From assembly GCF_000758605.1 (NCBI RefSeq), contig NZ_CP009282.1:6386001-6450000 (forward strand): a stretch of 64,000 bases of DNA, given 5' to 3'. Positions 25,759 to 33,843 of this stretch are shown in pieces. The translations under genes were made by a program, and so were the position numbers. The notes under the pieces are model-generated. The model did not search any database. It was not told the origin of the DNA and was given only the letters and a program-made list of their open reading frames with translations. Within the stretch, counting starts at the first letter, position 1. Each line of letters opens with the position of its first letter. This stretch comes from Paenibacillus sp. FSL R5-0912 (GTDB lineage Bacteria; Bacillota; Bacilli; Paenibacillales; Paenibacillaceae).

Positions 25759-27657
25759 CTAGCGCTGCGGAAGCAGCTTCACATATTCATCGGACAAGCC
25801 CATCAGCTTCAGGATATAGTCATAATCGGTCTGATATTTACTGAAATCCTCCACCGGCTCATACGTATCCAGCGAGATGGCCTCTCCGTCCGCGAAGCTT
25901 TTCCCGGGCACGAACATCACCTCATCATTAAAAAAGGAGCCTGTAGGCAAATAATAGCGCATCCCTACCACATTGCTGTCAATGTTCAGCAGATCATGCC
26001 CAAAAGCGGTAAAGCCTTCATCCTTCAGCGATACCCCCAGCAGGTTGGCCACAGTAGGAAGCACATCCAGCTGTCCGCCGGTCCGCTCCACGGCCTGCCC
26101 CTCCTTCATGCCAGGCACATGAATGATGAGCGGAATATTGAAGCGGCTGATCCGGTCATCATACGGGATTCCTAGCGCTTCCTCCACCTGCTCCGCCGGG
26201 ACATCCTTCGGCTGCAGGCCGAAATGGTCGCCGTACAGCACCAGCACAGTATTCTCCCACATGCCCTGCTGCTTCAGCCCGTCAATTAAAGTACCAACCG
26301 CATAATCCGTATAATTCACTGCAGTCAGGTAATCGCCCAGCATCGTGCCCTGCAGATCCTCCGGAACCTTAATCTTCTTGAAGCTGTCCGGAATCTGGAA
26401 CGGATGATGGCTGGAGGCTGTTACAAGCTGGGCATAAAAAGGCGTACCCTTCTTCTGCACCGCTGCCAGCTTCTCCACGGCAGTAGCATACAGCTGCTCA
26501 TCGGAAGCTCCGAAGGCGTTAAGGTGGTCATTCTTGAAATATCCCTTGTCATAATAGCCGTTGAAGCCTAGCGCCGGATACAGCTGATTGCGGTTCCAGA
26601 AGCCAACCTTGTTCACATGGAAAGTGTACGACTCATACCCTTTATCCCGCAGCAGACGCGGCAGGCCCGGCAGCTCCCGGTCTCCGAAGCCCGTTGACAT
26701 CGCAAGTGTTGCAATCGGATAGATTGAGGTGTTGCTCATGAATTCCGCATCCGAGGTATTGCCCGGACCGACCTGCTGGAAGACATGCGGGAAATAAAAG
26801 CCCTCTCCGGCCAAGCCGTTCAGCACCGGTGTCAGCTCCTGCCCATCCAGTGACTGATGCAGCGGGAAATTCTGAAAAGCTTCCATTTGGATTACAATTA
26901 CATTTTTACCCTTTTGCGATCCAAAATAATCCGGCAGTCCCCCTGCGATATCCTTATATGGATAAACAGCTTCCAGCGCCTCCACCTTGGCTATCGTTTC
27001 ATTAATATCTCCTGTGCCGGTGAGGCCGTTATCCTCCTGGGCCTTGATCGCCGCAACCACCTCATAGTTCAGAAATCCGGCGCTTTCCGCCTGAACCAGC
27101 TCATTCGTAATTCCGCGTGCAGAATCAATGGAATAGGCCGACAACGAACCGCCGCCGATAATAGCCACCAGCAGGGCGACCAGATAGACTCTCCGGGCTC
27201 TGCGTGAAGGCTGACTGCCACGCTGCTGCTGTACCGAACCATTCTTCCATCTGCGGAACAGCAAGTAGCTCATCATGATCACCAGATCGGCAAAAAACAG
27301 ATAATCAATTAGCTCAATCGTAGATTCTACGCTTTCTTTCACCTGGAACACCTGATTCAGCTCATAGAGCGCCAGATAGGTCGGCACCGAGCCGAAGTGG
27401 TTGAAGTACACACTGGCCCCGAACAGCAGCAGCGACAATAAGCCGTTAAAGCTCCAGTAGACAGCCTTCTTCATCCGCCCGGGCGTAATGACTGCCAGCA
27501 CACCCATAATCAGCAGCACCGGTGCAATATCCACAGCAATCCATTCCCAGGCGATCCGGTCAAAAAACAAACCTCTCAGCAGCAGCAGCTTCAGCCAGAC
27601 CAGTCCGATAACGATATAGAAATGAGCCTGCACCGGCGCATGTTTCTTGTCGTTCAT
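25759..27657 (-). CDS. Lipoteichoic acid synthase family protein (LtaS-like)
   Basis: A 632-residue protein with five N-terminal membrane segments and an extracellular sulfatase-fold domain. The catalytic Thr is in GPGNTSDAEFM near residue 300, and the metal-site segments VIVIQMEAFQNF, LVTASSHHPF and YGDHFG are intact. It polymerises glycerol-phosphate from phosphatidylglycerol outside the membrane, or acts as a primase-type relative. A strong sigma-A-type promoter lies upstream (27741-27769). Confidence 0.9.
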   Translation of the reverse strand: MNDKKHAPVQAHFYIVIGLVWLKLLLLRGLFFDRIAWEWIAVDIAPVLLIMGVLAVITPGRMKKAVYWSFNGLLSLLLFGASVYFNHFGSVPTYLALYELNQVFQVKESVESTIELIDYLFFADLVIMMSYLLFRRWKNGSVQQQRGSQPSRRARRVYLVALLVAIIGGGSLSAYSIDSARGITNELVQAESAGFLNYEVVAAIKAQEDNGLTGTGDINETIAKVEALEAVYPYKDIAGGLPDYFGSQKGKNVIVIQMEAFQNFPLHQSLDGQELTPVLNGLAGEGFYFPHVFQQVGPGNTSDAEFMSNTSIYPIATLAMSTGFGDRELPGLPRLLRDKGYESYTFHVNKVGFWNRNQLYPALGFNGYYDKGYFKNDHLNAFGASDEQLYATAVEKLAAVQKKGTPFYAQLVTASSHHPFQIPDSFKKIKVPEDLQGTMLGDYLTAVNYTDYAVGTLIDGLKQQGMWENTVLVLYGDHFGLQPKDVPAEQVEEALGIPYDDRISRFNIPLIIHVPGMKEGQAVERTGGQLDVLPTVANLLGVSLKDEGFTAFGHDLLNIDSNVVGMRYYLPTGSFFNDEVMFVPGKSFADGEAISLDTYEPVEDFSKYQTDYDYILKLMGLSDEYVKLLPQR

Positions 27658-27740
27658 AATAATACGATCCCCTCTTACTCTCTTTATTGAAAGTCTGTGT
27701 AAACTCTATTGCACTTTTCTGTAAAAGTTCAGATTTCTCT

Positions 27741-27769
27741 AGTATAGCAATACTTGAAATAGTTATCAA
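27741..27769 (-). promoter_or_regulatory. Sigma-A-type promoter of the LTA synthase operon
   Basis: On the minus strand TTGATA (27764-27769) and TATACT (27741-27746) are separated by exactly 17 bases. The 5' leader to the start at 27657 would be about 75 bases. Confidence 0.75.
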
Positions 27770-27787
27770 AACTGGAGATTCTATTAA

Positions 27788-27825
27788 AGTAAAAAGACGC
27801 CGCCCTGGCGGGGCATGCGTCCTGG
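27788..27825 (-). terminator. Terminator after the putative anti-sigma gene
   Basis: On the minus strand GACGCATGCCCCGCC and a GGGCGGCGTC arm form a GC-rich hairpin followed by TTTTTA. It lies about 60 bases beyond the stop of the gene at 27886. Confidence 0.7.
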
Positions 27826-27885
27826 TTAAAGCACTATTAATTCATTTGAAAATCAGGAATTCTATTCAGGGCTCATATTAAAAGA

Positions 27886-29118
27886 TTATTCGACAGCGTC
27901 AGTCTGCTGCATCATGTAAAAGACTCCGTCCAGATTATACGAGCCGGTAATCACAGTTGCTCCGTCCGGGCTTTTGAAGGCAATCGTACCTATGCCCGAC
28001 ATCTCTTTGACAAATGTATAATCCTCCAGCCGGATGCCGAACATTTCATCGGCGATGGCAGCAGCCGCAAGCTGAAGCTTGGCCTTATCCATATCCAGCA
28101 TATCCATCAGATTCGTATTTGGATCGGCGGAGCTGAATGACTTCTCATCGTAGAGTGAAATATCGAGTACTTGAATTATTTCTTGTGTAGCATAGTCCAT
28201 AAGTACTGTAGTAGCCCCATGTTCACTTTCTCCATAGGTTAGAACGAGTATATCCCACTTCGTGGCCACGGTGCGGCTGATTGAGTATAAGTGCTCTGTT
28301 CCCTGCTCTCTAAGCAGCTTTATCGATTTAAGACCCGCCTGCTTCACTTCCGCAGTCACCTCATCCTCGCCCATTCTGAACGTCGAGCTGCGGTAGACGC
28401 CGTTCTCGTAATCAATCTGCCCTTCCTCTGCTATGAGACCGTCATCGGTCTGTATGCCCTGCTCATCAGCGTTTGTCCCGTAGTGGACGGAATGGTGAAG
28501 CGCGGTAACTGTGAATTCCCCCTTGTAACCAGCTTTCCGCAGCTGATCCATCGCTTGATCAATGAATTTAGAATCGATTTCTTCAGGAGTGAAAAAGGTA
28601 TCCATATACGTCCGCACTACCTTGCCAGTCTCTGTTTCAAACCAGATTTTAGCAAAACTATCGCCATCTTTAAATTCAGCCAGGGTTTCTTCTTCCCCCT
28701 CGAGCTGCTCTAGGTTCACAAAGGGAAGCTTCTTTCCCAGCTGCTCAAGCATTACCTGTTCAGCGGTCGCCCTGAGCCCTTCATCCGTAAGATCAACCTG
28801 GCCCGCAACCGGCGGATCGATTATTCCGGTGCTGCTTACCTGTAACGGATTAAAGCCGCCAGACCGCCCAAACCCATCGCCTCCCAGAACCAGCGCCCCG
28901 GCTCCGAACAACAACAGGAGGATGACGGCGGCGGAAAGTATCCGCAGGCGGATCACCCTGCGCTGCCGGCCGGATGACAGCACCTGGTGTAGTGAGGAAC
29001 CGTCCATTCCAATCTGCCGGGCCACTCTATCGGCAGCTTCTTCCGTAAATTTCATTTCCGGAAACGGGCCTTTACGGGCCAGTTCATACCACTGCGGCTC
29101 CCGTTCACGCTTATCCAT
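27886..29118 (-). CDS. Putative membrane anti-sigma factor
   Basis: A 410-residue protein with a cytoplasmic N-terminus of about 58 residues, one membrane helix (about 59-80) and an extracellular domain of about 330 residues. It starts at the ATG inside the sigma-factor stop (TAATG), the usual arrangement for an anti-sigma gene. I see no zinc HxxxCxxC motif. The extracellular part has two segments that resemble PepSY-type or YcdB-like sheets (EEEETLAEFKDGDSF, TGKVVRTYMDTF). Family is not recognised; the anti-sigma role comes from position and topology. Confidence 0.55.
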   Translation of the reverse strand: MDKREREPQWYELARKGPFPEMKFTEEAADRVARQIGMDGSSLHQVLSSGRQRRVIRLRILSAAVILLLLFGAGALVLGGDGFGRSGGFNPLQVSSTGIIDPPVAGQVDLTDEGLRATAEQVMLEQLGKKLPFVNLEQLEGEEETLAEFKDGDSFAKIWFETETGKVVRTYMDTFFTPEEIDSKFIDQAMDQLRKAGYKGEFTVTALHHSVHYGTNADEQGIQTDDGLIAEEGQIDYENGVYRSSTFRMGEDEVTAEVKQAGLKSIKLLREQGTEHLYSISRTVATKWDILVLTYGESEHGATTVLMDYATQEIIQVLDISLYDEKSFSSADPNTNLMDMLDMDKAKLQLAAAAIADEMFGIRLEDYTFVKEMSGIGTIAFKSPDGATVITGSYNLDGVFYMMQQTDAVE

Positions 29119-29687
29119 TACTCCATCCTCCTTAGTTTGTCCTGGATTTTATGACGCGCGCGGTGCAGCCTCGATTTGACGGTGCCGGGGGATATCCGGA
29201 TCAGCTCAGCGATTTCCCGGACCGACAGCTCTGCCTTAAGATCAAGCACCAGCACCTCACGCAGCTTATCCGGCAGCTTCATTATCATGCTCCAGATCTC
29301 ATCCACCTGCCGGTTACCGAGATATTCCATCTCCGCCGAACGGGCAACAGCCGCCTGCCCCGCAGCATCCTGCCGCTCCTGAGGCGCAGCAGGTAACGGC
29401 TGCATCCCGCCCCACAGCCCAGAGCGGAAAAACCGCGATTTGCGGTAGGAGAATACCGTATTGCGGGCAATCGTGAACAGCCAGGTTTTGAGCGAGGAAG
29501 CTCCCCGGAAGGTTCCGATCCGGTAATAGCATTTGATGAACACCTCCTGCGTGAGCTCGTCCGCCTGATCACTGTTGTTAGTCAGAAAATAAATATAATT
29601 CCACACATCTTCCCCATAAAGCTTCATTATCTGCTGCAGCTGCTCTTCACTGATAGCCTCTGCCTGCTCCAATCCATCCAGTTCCAA
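29118..29687 (-). CDS. ECF-type RNA polymerase sigma factor
   Basis: A 189-residue ECF sigma factor. Region 2 contains DELTQEVFIKCYYRIGTFRG and TWLFTIARN; region 4 contains the helix-turn-helix ELSVREIAELIRISPGTVKS. Start TTG 29687 is chosen because GAGGTG lies six bases upstream; the frame stays open to ATG 29756. The stop shares a base with the downstream anti-sigma-like gene. The signal that frees this sigma factor is unknown. Confidence 0.9.
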   Translation of the reverse strand: MELDGLEQAEAISEEQLQQIMKLYGEDVWNYIYFLTNNSDQADELTQEVFIKCYYRIGTFRGASSLKTWLFTIARNTVFSYRKSRFFRSGLWGGMQPLPAAPQERQDAAGQAAVARSAEMEYLGNRQVDEIWSMIMKLPDKLREVLVLDLKAELSVREIAELIRISPGTVKSRLHRARHKIQDKLRRME

Positions 29688-29816
29688 TGGGTTCACCTCA
29701 CTATATTTGACCTCAAGAGTGGAAGGTGGGTTCACTTTTTCTAATAAAAATTTCATTCATCCTATCATCCAGCCTGCCTATAATACAATATTTCCGCTGA
29801 TACAGCGTGTATTTTA

Positions 29817-29918
29817 CCAAGTAGAAACGGCTACACCGTCCTTTTAAAGGACGGCTTCCGTTTCAGCGAGAAAGATAAGGAATATTTATTGCGCGAAGCA
29901 TATAAATTCTTATCTCTT
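29817..29918. repeat. Hairpin intergenic repeat, copy A
   Basis: AAGTAGAAACGGCT is followed by the palindrome CCGTCCTTTTAAAGGACGG and CCGTTTCAGCGAGAAA, giving nested stems, then a tail ending AAGCATATAAATTCTTATCTC. Copy B at 50953 has the same layout. The inner stem is a perfect nine-base-pair hairpin with a small loop. Confidence 0.75.
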
Positions 29919-29920
29919 CA

Positions 29921-29955
29921 AAAAAAACAGAGGACCGGGGTCCCCTGCATCGTAT
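29921..29955 (-). terminator. Terminator after the amidohydrolase gene
   Basis: On the minus strand GGGGACCCCGGTCCTC forms a hairpin followed by TGTTTTTTTTG. It ends transcription of the riboswitch-controlled gene. Confidence 0.75.
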
Positions 29956-30020
29956 TTAGCTTGAACTAGAGCTTTGCCCAGCGTTCGCCTAGACTTGTAG
30001 CTGCGTTAAAATGCCAGCCG

Positions 30021-31358
30021 CTACCCCAGCGGGGTGTTCACCAGCAGTCTTTTGATGGAACGGTTAGCTTCATGGAGCACGGTTTCCTTATCGACGGTCT
30101 TCAGCAAGCCCTTATGCATCAGGATTTGTCCGTCCACAATCGTCGTTTCCACATCCGCACGGGTGGCCGAATAGACAATCCGCGAGATTGGATCTACATC
30201 ATAGGAAGGGAAGGTATGGAAATTGTACAGGTTGAGGATTGCCAGATCCGCTTTTTTGCCAACCTCGATACTGCCGATTTGATCCTCCATGCCCACCGCC
30301 TTCGCGCCGCCGATCGTTGCCATCCGGAACACACTTCTGGCGTCCATCGTGGTCGGCCCATGCTGCGGCTTCTGGATCACCGCCGCCAGACGCATTTCAT
30401 TGAACATATCCAGGTTGTTGTTGCATGGGGCACCATCCGCGCCAAGGCTAAGATGGATGTGATCATGCAGCATTCCCGGAGTGTCGGCGATGCCGGAGGC
30501 CAGCTTCAGGTTGGAGCCCGGGCAGTGGCTGACATGAACTCCGCGGTCCCGCAGAATCCGCTTCTCCTCCTCATCAAGCCAGACGCAGTGGGCCAGAATC
30601 AGGCGCTCATTAGCCAATCCCAGATGATCCAGATACACCACGTTACGCATACCGGTCATCGCCTGTACAATCTCAATCTCCCCCAGATTCTCGGAAGCAT
30701 GGGTGTGCACCTTGACCCCGTAATATTCCGAGAGATTACGTACCTCTTTCAGCAGCGGCTCGGTGCAGGAAATGACAAAACGCGGGGAAAACGCATATTG
30801 AATCCGCCCGTTGCCATATCCATTCCACTTCTCCAGCAGATCCACGCTCTCCTGAAGAGAAGCTGCGGTATCCTCCTGCAGCGCCGCCGGTGCATCCGCA
30901 TTCTTCTGATCCATCATCACCTTGCCGGACAAGGCGCGGATGCCGCTTTTTGCGATTGCCTGGAAGGCAAAGTCTGTATGATTCACCGTCTCCATATCCA
31001 CAATGGTCGTTGTGCCGCTTGTAATTAACTCCCCAATGCCGAGCATAGCGGAATAATACAGCGACTCCTCATCATGCGCCGCCTCCAGCGGCCAGATCCG
31101 CTTGCGCAGCCAGTCCATCAGCTCCAGATCATCGCCTTTGCCGCGGAACAATGTCTGGCACAGATGAATATGGGTCTGCACAAAGCCTGGAATCACCGTG
31201 CGGTTCTTGGCATCAATTACCGTCTCTTCCCCCTGCGCCTCCAGGCCGCTGCCGATCTCCACAATCAGATTATCCTTGATGCGGATATCCCCGTATATAA
31301 TCTCCTCTTGCTTGTTCATTGTAATAATCTCCGCATGCTTGATCAGGATGTTCGCCAT
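30021..31358 (-). CDS. Amidohydrolase, purine-type deaminase
   Basis: A 445-residue cytoplasmic amidohydrolase of the MtaD/SsnA/TrzN group. Metal ligands lie in TIHLCQ-like THIHLCQT, HASENLG, AHCVWL and the Asp of SLGADGAPCNN. Sequence alone suggests SAH/5'-deoxyadenosine deaminase or a guanine-deaminase-like enzyme. A guanine-class riboswitch directly upstream favours a purine substrate, perhaps guanine. GGGGGAATGGGTT precedes the ATG. Specificity remains unresolved. Confidence 0.78.
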   Translation of the reverse strand: MANILIKHAEIITMNKQEEIIYGDIRIKDNLIVEIGSGLEAQGEETVIDAKNRTVIPGFVQTHIHLCQTLFRGKGDDLELMDWLRKRIWPLEAAHDEESLYYSAMLGIGELITSGTTTIVDMETVNHTDFAFQAIAKSGIRALSGKVMMDQKNADAPAALQEDTAASLQESVDLLEKWNGYGNGRIQYAFSPRFVISCTEPLLKEVRNLSEYYGVKVHTHASENLGEIEIVQAMTGMRNVVYLDHLGLANERLILAHCVWLDEEEKRILRDRGVHVSHCPGSNLKLASGIADTPGMLHDHIHLSLGADGAPCNNNLDMFNEMRLAAVIQKPQHGPTTMDARSVFRMATIGGAKAVGMEDQIGSIEVGKKADLAILNLYNFHTFPSYDVDPISRIVYSATRADVETTIVDGQILMHKGLLKTVDKETVLHEANRSIKRLLVNTPLG

Positions 31359-31404
31359 AACCCATTCCCCCTTGTTCTGTTGATGTCCAGCTGATGACTA
31401 ACAC

Positions 31405-31445
31405 AAAAAGGCCACAAAAATATGCCTCAGCATATTTTCGTAGCC
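31405..31445 (-). terminator. Riboswitch expression-platform terminator
   Basis: On the minus strand GGCTACGAAAATATGC and GCATATTTTTGTGGCC form a 16-base-pair stem around TGAG, followed by TTTTT. Its 5' arm includes the last bases of the aptamer (junction J3/1 and the 3' strand of P1). The two structures therefore cannot form together. Confidence 0.8.
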
Positions 31446-31503
31446 AGAAATTTACGGTTCCCGGTAGAGACCCTTAAACCAATTATTAAGGATATACGAA
31501 AAG
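31434..31503 (-). promoter_or_regulatory. Purine riboswitch aptamer, guanine class
   Basis: On the minus strand TTTTCGTA and TACGAAAA form P1. P2 is CCTTAA/TTTAAGG around a TAATTGG loop, J2/3 is GTCTCTACC, and P3 is CCGGGAA/TTTCTGG around CCGTAAA. The specificity base before TA in J3/1 is C, which indicates guanine or hypoxanthine rather than adenine. All conserved purine-riboswitch loop residues appear to be kept. Confidence 0.9.
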
Positions 31504-31531
31504 GACTATTCAATTGCTTCTGAATAATCCC

Positions 31532-31561
31532 ATCATAAAGTAAAGACAACTTTTCTGTCAA
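31532..31561 (-). promoter_or_regulatory. Sigma-A-type promoter of the riboswitch transcript
   Basis: On the minus strand TTGACA (31556-31561) and TATGAT (31532-31537) are 18 bases apart, about 30 bases upstream of the aptamer. Confidence 0.8.
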
Positions 31562-31658
31562 CACAAGTTATAAATATTAACATAAAACTATTTCGAACAG
31601 ATTAAAATGAAATATTAGCTATTATTATCCTTATACATGTAATATAACATTACATAAA

Positions 31659-32183
31659 CTACCCAGTAATCTCCTTCAGCACCTTCTCAAATACAGGAAA
31701 AGCCGCTACCCGGCCGGGAAAATGAATCTCGCCTCTCTGCACATAGCCAAGTGAAGGATAAATCTTCAGTGCCCTCTCGTTCTTCGCATAAGTGTCCAGC
31801 CGGATGCTGCTGTACCCGCTGCTGCGGGCGAGCTCTTCGGCGAATGCAATCAGCTGGCGGGCAATCCCTTTGCCCTGAATCTCAGGATGCACTGCAAGCC
31901 GGTGCATCATCAGATGCTGGCCTGTCTGCTGCGTCCATTCCACAGCTTCATATTGCTCAGCCTGATTCTCATCCAATACAAGAATACCGGCAATGGCCCC
32001 GTTGTCTATACAGACAAATAATGTACCTGCATCCATATCCCCCATAAGGACTTCGTGGTTCGGGTAGCTCTCATCCCACTGATCGCTTCCGCCTGCCTGC
32101 ATAACTTGTACACATTTAGAAATCAGATCCATAATCTCCCCGATTTCGCTGCTCTGTGCTCTACGTATCTCATTCAGAGTCAT
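31659..32183 (-). CDS. GNAT-family N-acetyltransferase
   Basis: A 174-residue GNAT enzyme. The acetyl-CoA loop is in HPEIQGKGIARQLIAFAEE (about residues 98-116) and the C-terminal NERALKIYPSLGYV is typical. The substrate is unknown. GGGGG precedes the ATG at 32183. Confidence 0.88.
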   Translation of the reverse strand: MTLNEIRRAQSSEIGEIMDLISKCVQVMQAGGSDQWDESYPNHEVLMGDMDAGTLFVCIDNGAIAGILVLDENQAEQYEAVEWTQQTGQHLMMHRLAVHPEIQGKGIARQLIAFAEELARSSGYSSIRLDTYAKNERALKIYPSLGYVQRGEIHFPGRVAAFPVFEKVLKEITG

Positions 32184-32372
32184 GTATAGCCCCCGCTTTC
32201 CTACCCGGCATTTGAACCCGGTAAAGTTCTGTTAAGAAGTCTACCATATCCGGGCGAAAATTCCGATAGGCCGCCATTTCCAGTCTCGTCCATAGGCTAT
32301 AGAGGCGGCAGGAGAACTTGCCAACCTCTATAGCCGTTCACCTTCTACTTCTAGGCCACGGCCGCTGCTCTC

Positions 32373-32777
32373 TCAGCCCAGCTCCAGCTTATGCCCGTCC
32401 TCGAAGCCCTTGGCGAAACCTGCGTCGAACCCCACGTTGTATGCTTCGGTGTAGCCCTGCTGAAAGGCGTCTCCCGGCGGCAGCTCCGGAGGGACGCCCA
32501 GATCCGGGGGGAGCGGGACTACCTGCGCTACCGGCGGCGCTTCGACTGCCGGAACAACCTGTACCGGCGGCTGAACCACATGCACCCTGCGGACAAGCCG
32601 GCGGCGGAGTCTTCTTTTCTTACGCAGCAGCGGCGCTCTCTTGCCAGTCTTGCGGATCAGTCCTCTGCGCGTTTTGCGTCCAAGGCCTCTGCGCACCCTG
32701 GTCTTCCGTGACAACAGCAGTGTGCGTCTGCGGCCCTTGCTGCCTGAGCGCAGCTTGCCAAGTCTCTTTCTCTTCAT
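32373..32777 (-). CDS. Very basic protein with C-terminal GYxxG repeats
   Basis: A 134-residue protein of unknown family. The first 70 or so residues are dominated by Arg and Lys, a Pro/Val-rich linker follows, and the last 30 residues have a four-residue periodic aromatic-Gly pattern (GYTEAYNVGFDAGFAKG). That pattern resembles the N-terminal GYxxGY segment of the two CgeB-like proteins. ATG 32777 follows AGGAGGAG; ATG 32801 would overlap the upstream gene by four bases. Likely a spore-coat-type basic protein (inference). Confidence 0.65.
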   Translation of the reverse strand: MKRKRLGKLRSGSKGRRRTLLLSRKTRVRRGLGRKTRRGLIRKTGKRAPLLRKKRRLRRRLVRRVHVVQPPVQVVPAVEAPPVAQVVPLPPDLGVPPELPPGDAFQQGYTEAYNVGFDAGFAKGFEDGHKLELG

Positions 32778-32797
32778 CTGTCTACTCCTCCTGTACT

Positions 32798-33088
32798 TCA
32801 TCTACTTCTTGCAGCGGTACCCTCTGAGCAATCCTTGCTCAGCCATGGCGCAGCAGGAACTCCCTGTTTGGGCTCATGCAGTGAAATACCGGATATCATC
32901 CGGCACATTGAACTCTGGTACCCGCTCAGAATCCTGATATTGTCGCTCAGCTTGCGGGCTGTCAGCTCCGATTGCCCTGTAACTTCGGCAATGCTCTCGA
33001 GGATGGCTGCGAGCGCGGCTTGACTGCGGGCGATCGAGCGGATCATCTCCAGCTTGACGGCATGTTCGGAGAGAAGCCCGCCGCTCAT
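32798..33088 (-). CDS. Small helical protein C of a three-gene set
   Basis: A 96-residue protein, predicted mostly alpha-helical, with IARSQAALAAILESIAEVTG near residues 18-37. This segment resembles the cores of the two upstream proteins. It overlaps the upstream gene by four bases. No known family was recognised. Confidence 0.6.
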   Translation of the reverse strand: MSGGLLSEHAVKLEMIRSIARSQAALAAILESIAEVTGQSELTARKLSDNIRILSGYQSSMCRMISGISLHEPKQGVPAAPWLSKDCSEGTAARSR

Positions 33089-33426
33089 TTGCTATCGTCT
33101 CCGAAGCTGAAGCCATCCCCGCCGTCTCCGCCGAAGTCACCGCCGCCCTCATCTTCACCGCTGCCCAGTACTGCTTTCAGATTACTGTACAGCCCGTTCT
33201 CCAGCTTCGTCAGCCCCTCCACCATCTCTACGATCACTTCGTGGATGGAGAGTGATTCCTTCAACTGGTCATCATGGGAGTCGAATGCTCTAGCGTGGAT
33301 ATGATGATGGGTCCACTGCTTCACTTTTTCCGCTTCCACCGCTTTGGCCTCGAGAATCATCGCGATGTTCCACTGGATTACAGCGGTCGACTCCAGCATT
33401 TGCAGATAAGCCTTTTCTCTGCTCAT
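33085..33426 (-). CDS. Small helical protein B with acidic Gly/Asp tail
   Basis: A 113-residue protein: about 88 helical residues containing VIQWNIAMILEAKAVEAEKV, then a Gly/Asp/Glu tail (GEDEGGGDFGGDGGDGFSF). AAGGAGG is six bases upstream of the ATG. The acidic tail contrasts with the strongly basic protein encoded two genes downstream, which could allow electrostatic pairing. Unrecognised family. Confidence 0.62.
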   Translation of the reverse strand: MSREKAYLQMLESTAVIQWNIAMILEAKAVEAEKVKQWTHHHIHARAFDSHDDQLKESLSIHEVIVEMVEGLTKLENGLYSNLKAVLGSGEDEGGGDFGGDGGDGFSFGDDSK

Positions 33427-33453
33427 CTTCCGCCTCCTTGCGCAGGTTACGCT

Positions 33454-33747
33454 TTACTCTTCTTCCTGACCGTTTAGTTCCTTGATCACTCTGCCTACTC
33501 CCTCTGCCATCGCTTCTTCAAGATCGGCAAGTGCATTCAAGTAAGCAATAATGTTCTTGTTAACCTGACCTGAGCTTTCTACCAGCCCACTGAATCCGCC
33601 GAAATCAGGGTCCGCATCCGGCAGATCGTGAACTATTTGCGACATACGGACGGCTACGTGGCGTTCGGCGTCGAGAATCCGAGCCATCTGTTCGTGCGTA
33701 TGGGCCATGTGCTGCAGGACTTTTGTAATTTTACTCTGCACCTTCAT
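33454..33747 (-). CDS. Small helical protein A of a three-gene set
   Basis: A protein of about 97 residues, helical, with HTHEQMARILDAERHVAVRM near its start. ATG 33747 lies close to AAAGGAG (two bases); GTG 33741 has better spacing; the frame also reaches 33843 without a ribosome site and with unlikely sequence. It is the first gene of the small-protein operon A-B-C-basic protein. Unrecognised family. Confidence 0.55.
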   Translation of the reverse strand: MKVQSKITKVLQHMAHTHEQMARILDAERHVAVRMSQIVHDLPDADPDFGGFSGLVESSGQVNKNIIAYLNALADLEEAMAEGVGRVIKELNGQEEE

Positions 33748-33843
33748 GTCTCCTTTGCTCAAACGCCCTGCTACAGCATATGCGGCATCAGCCGTGACGG
33801 TGCCGGAGATACTCCGCAAGTTATGAAGGACCGCGTATTTCAT

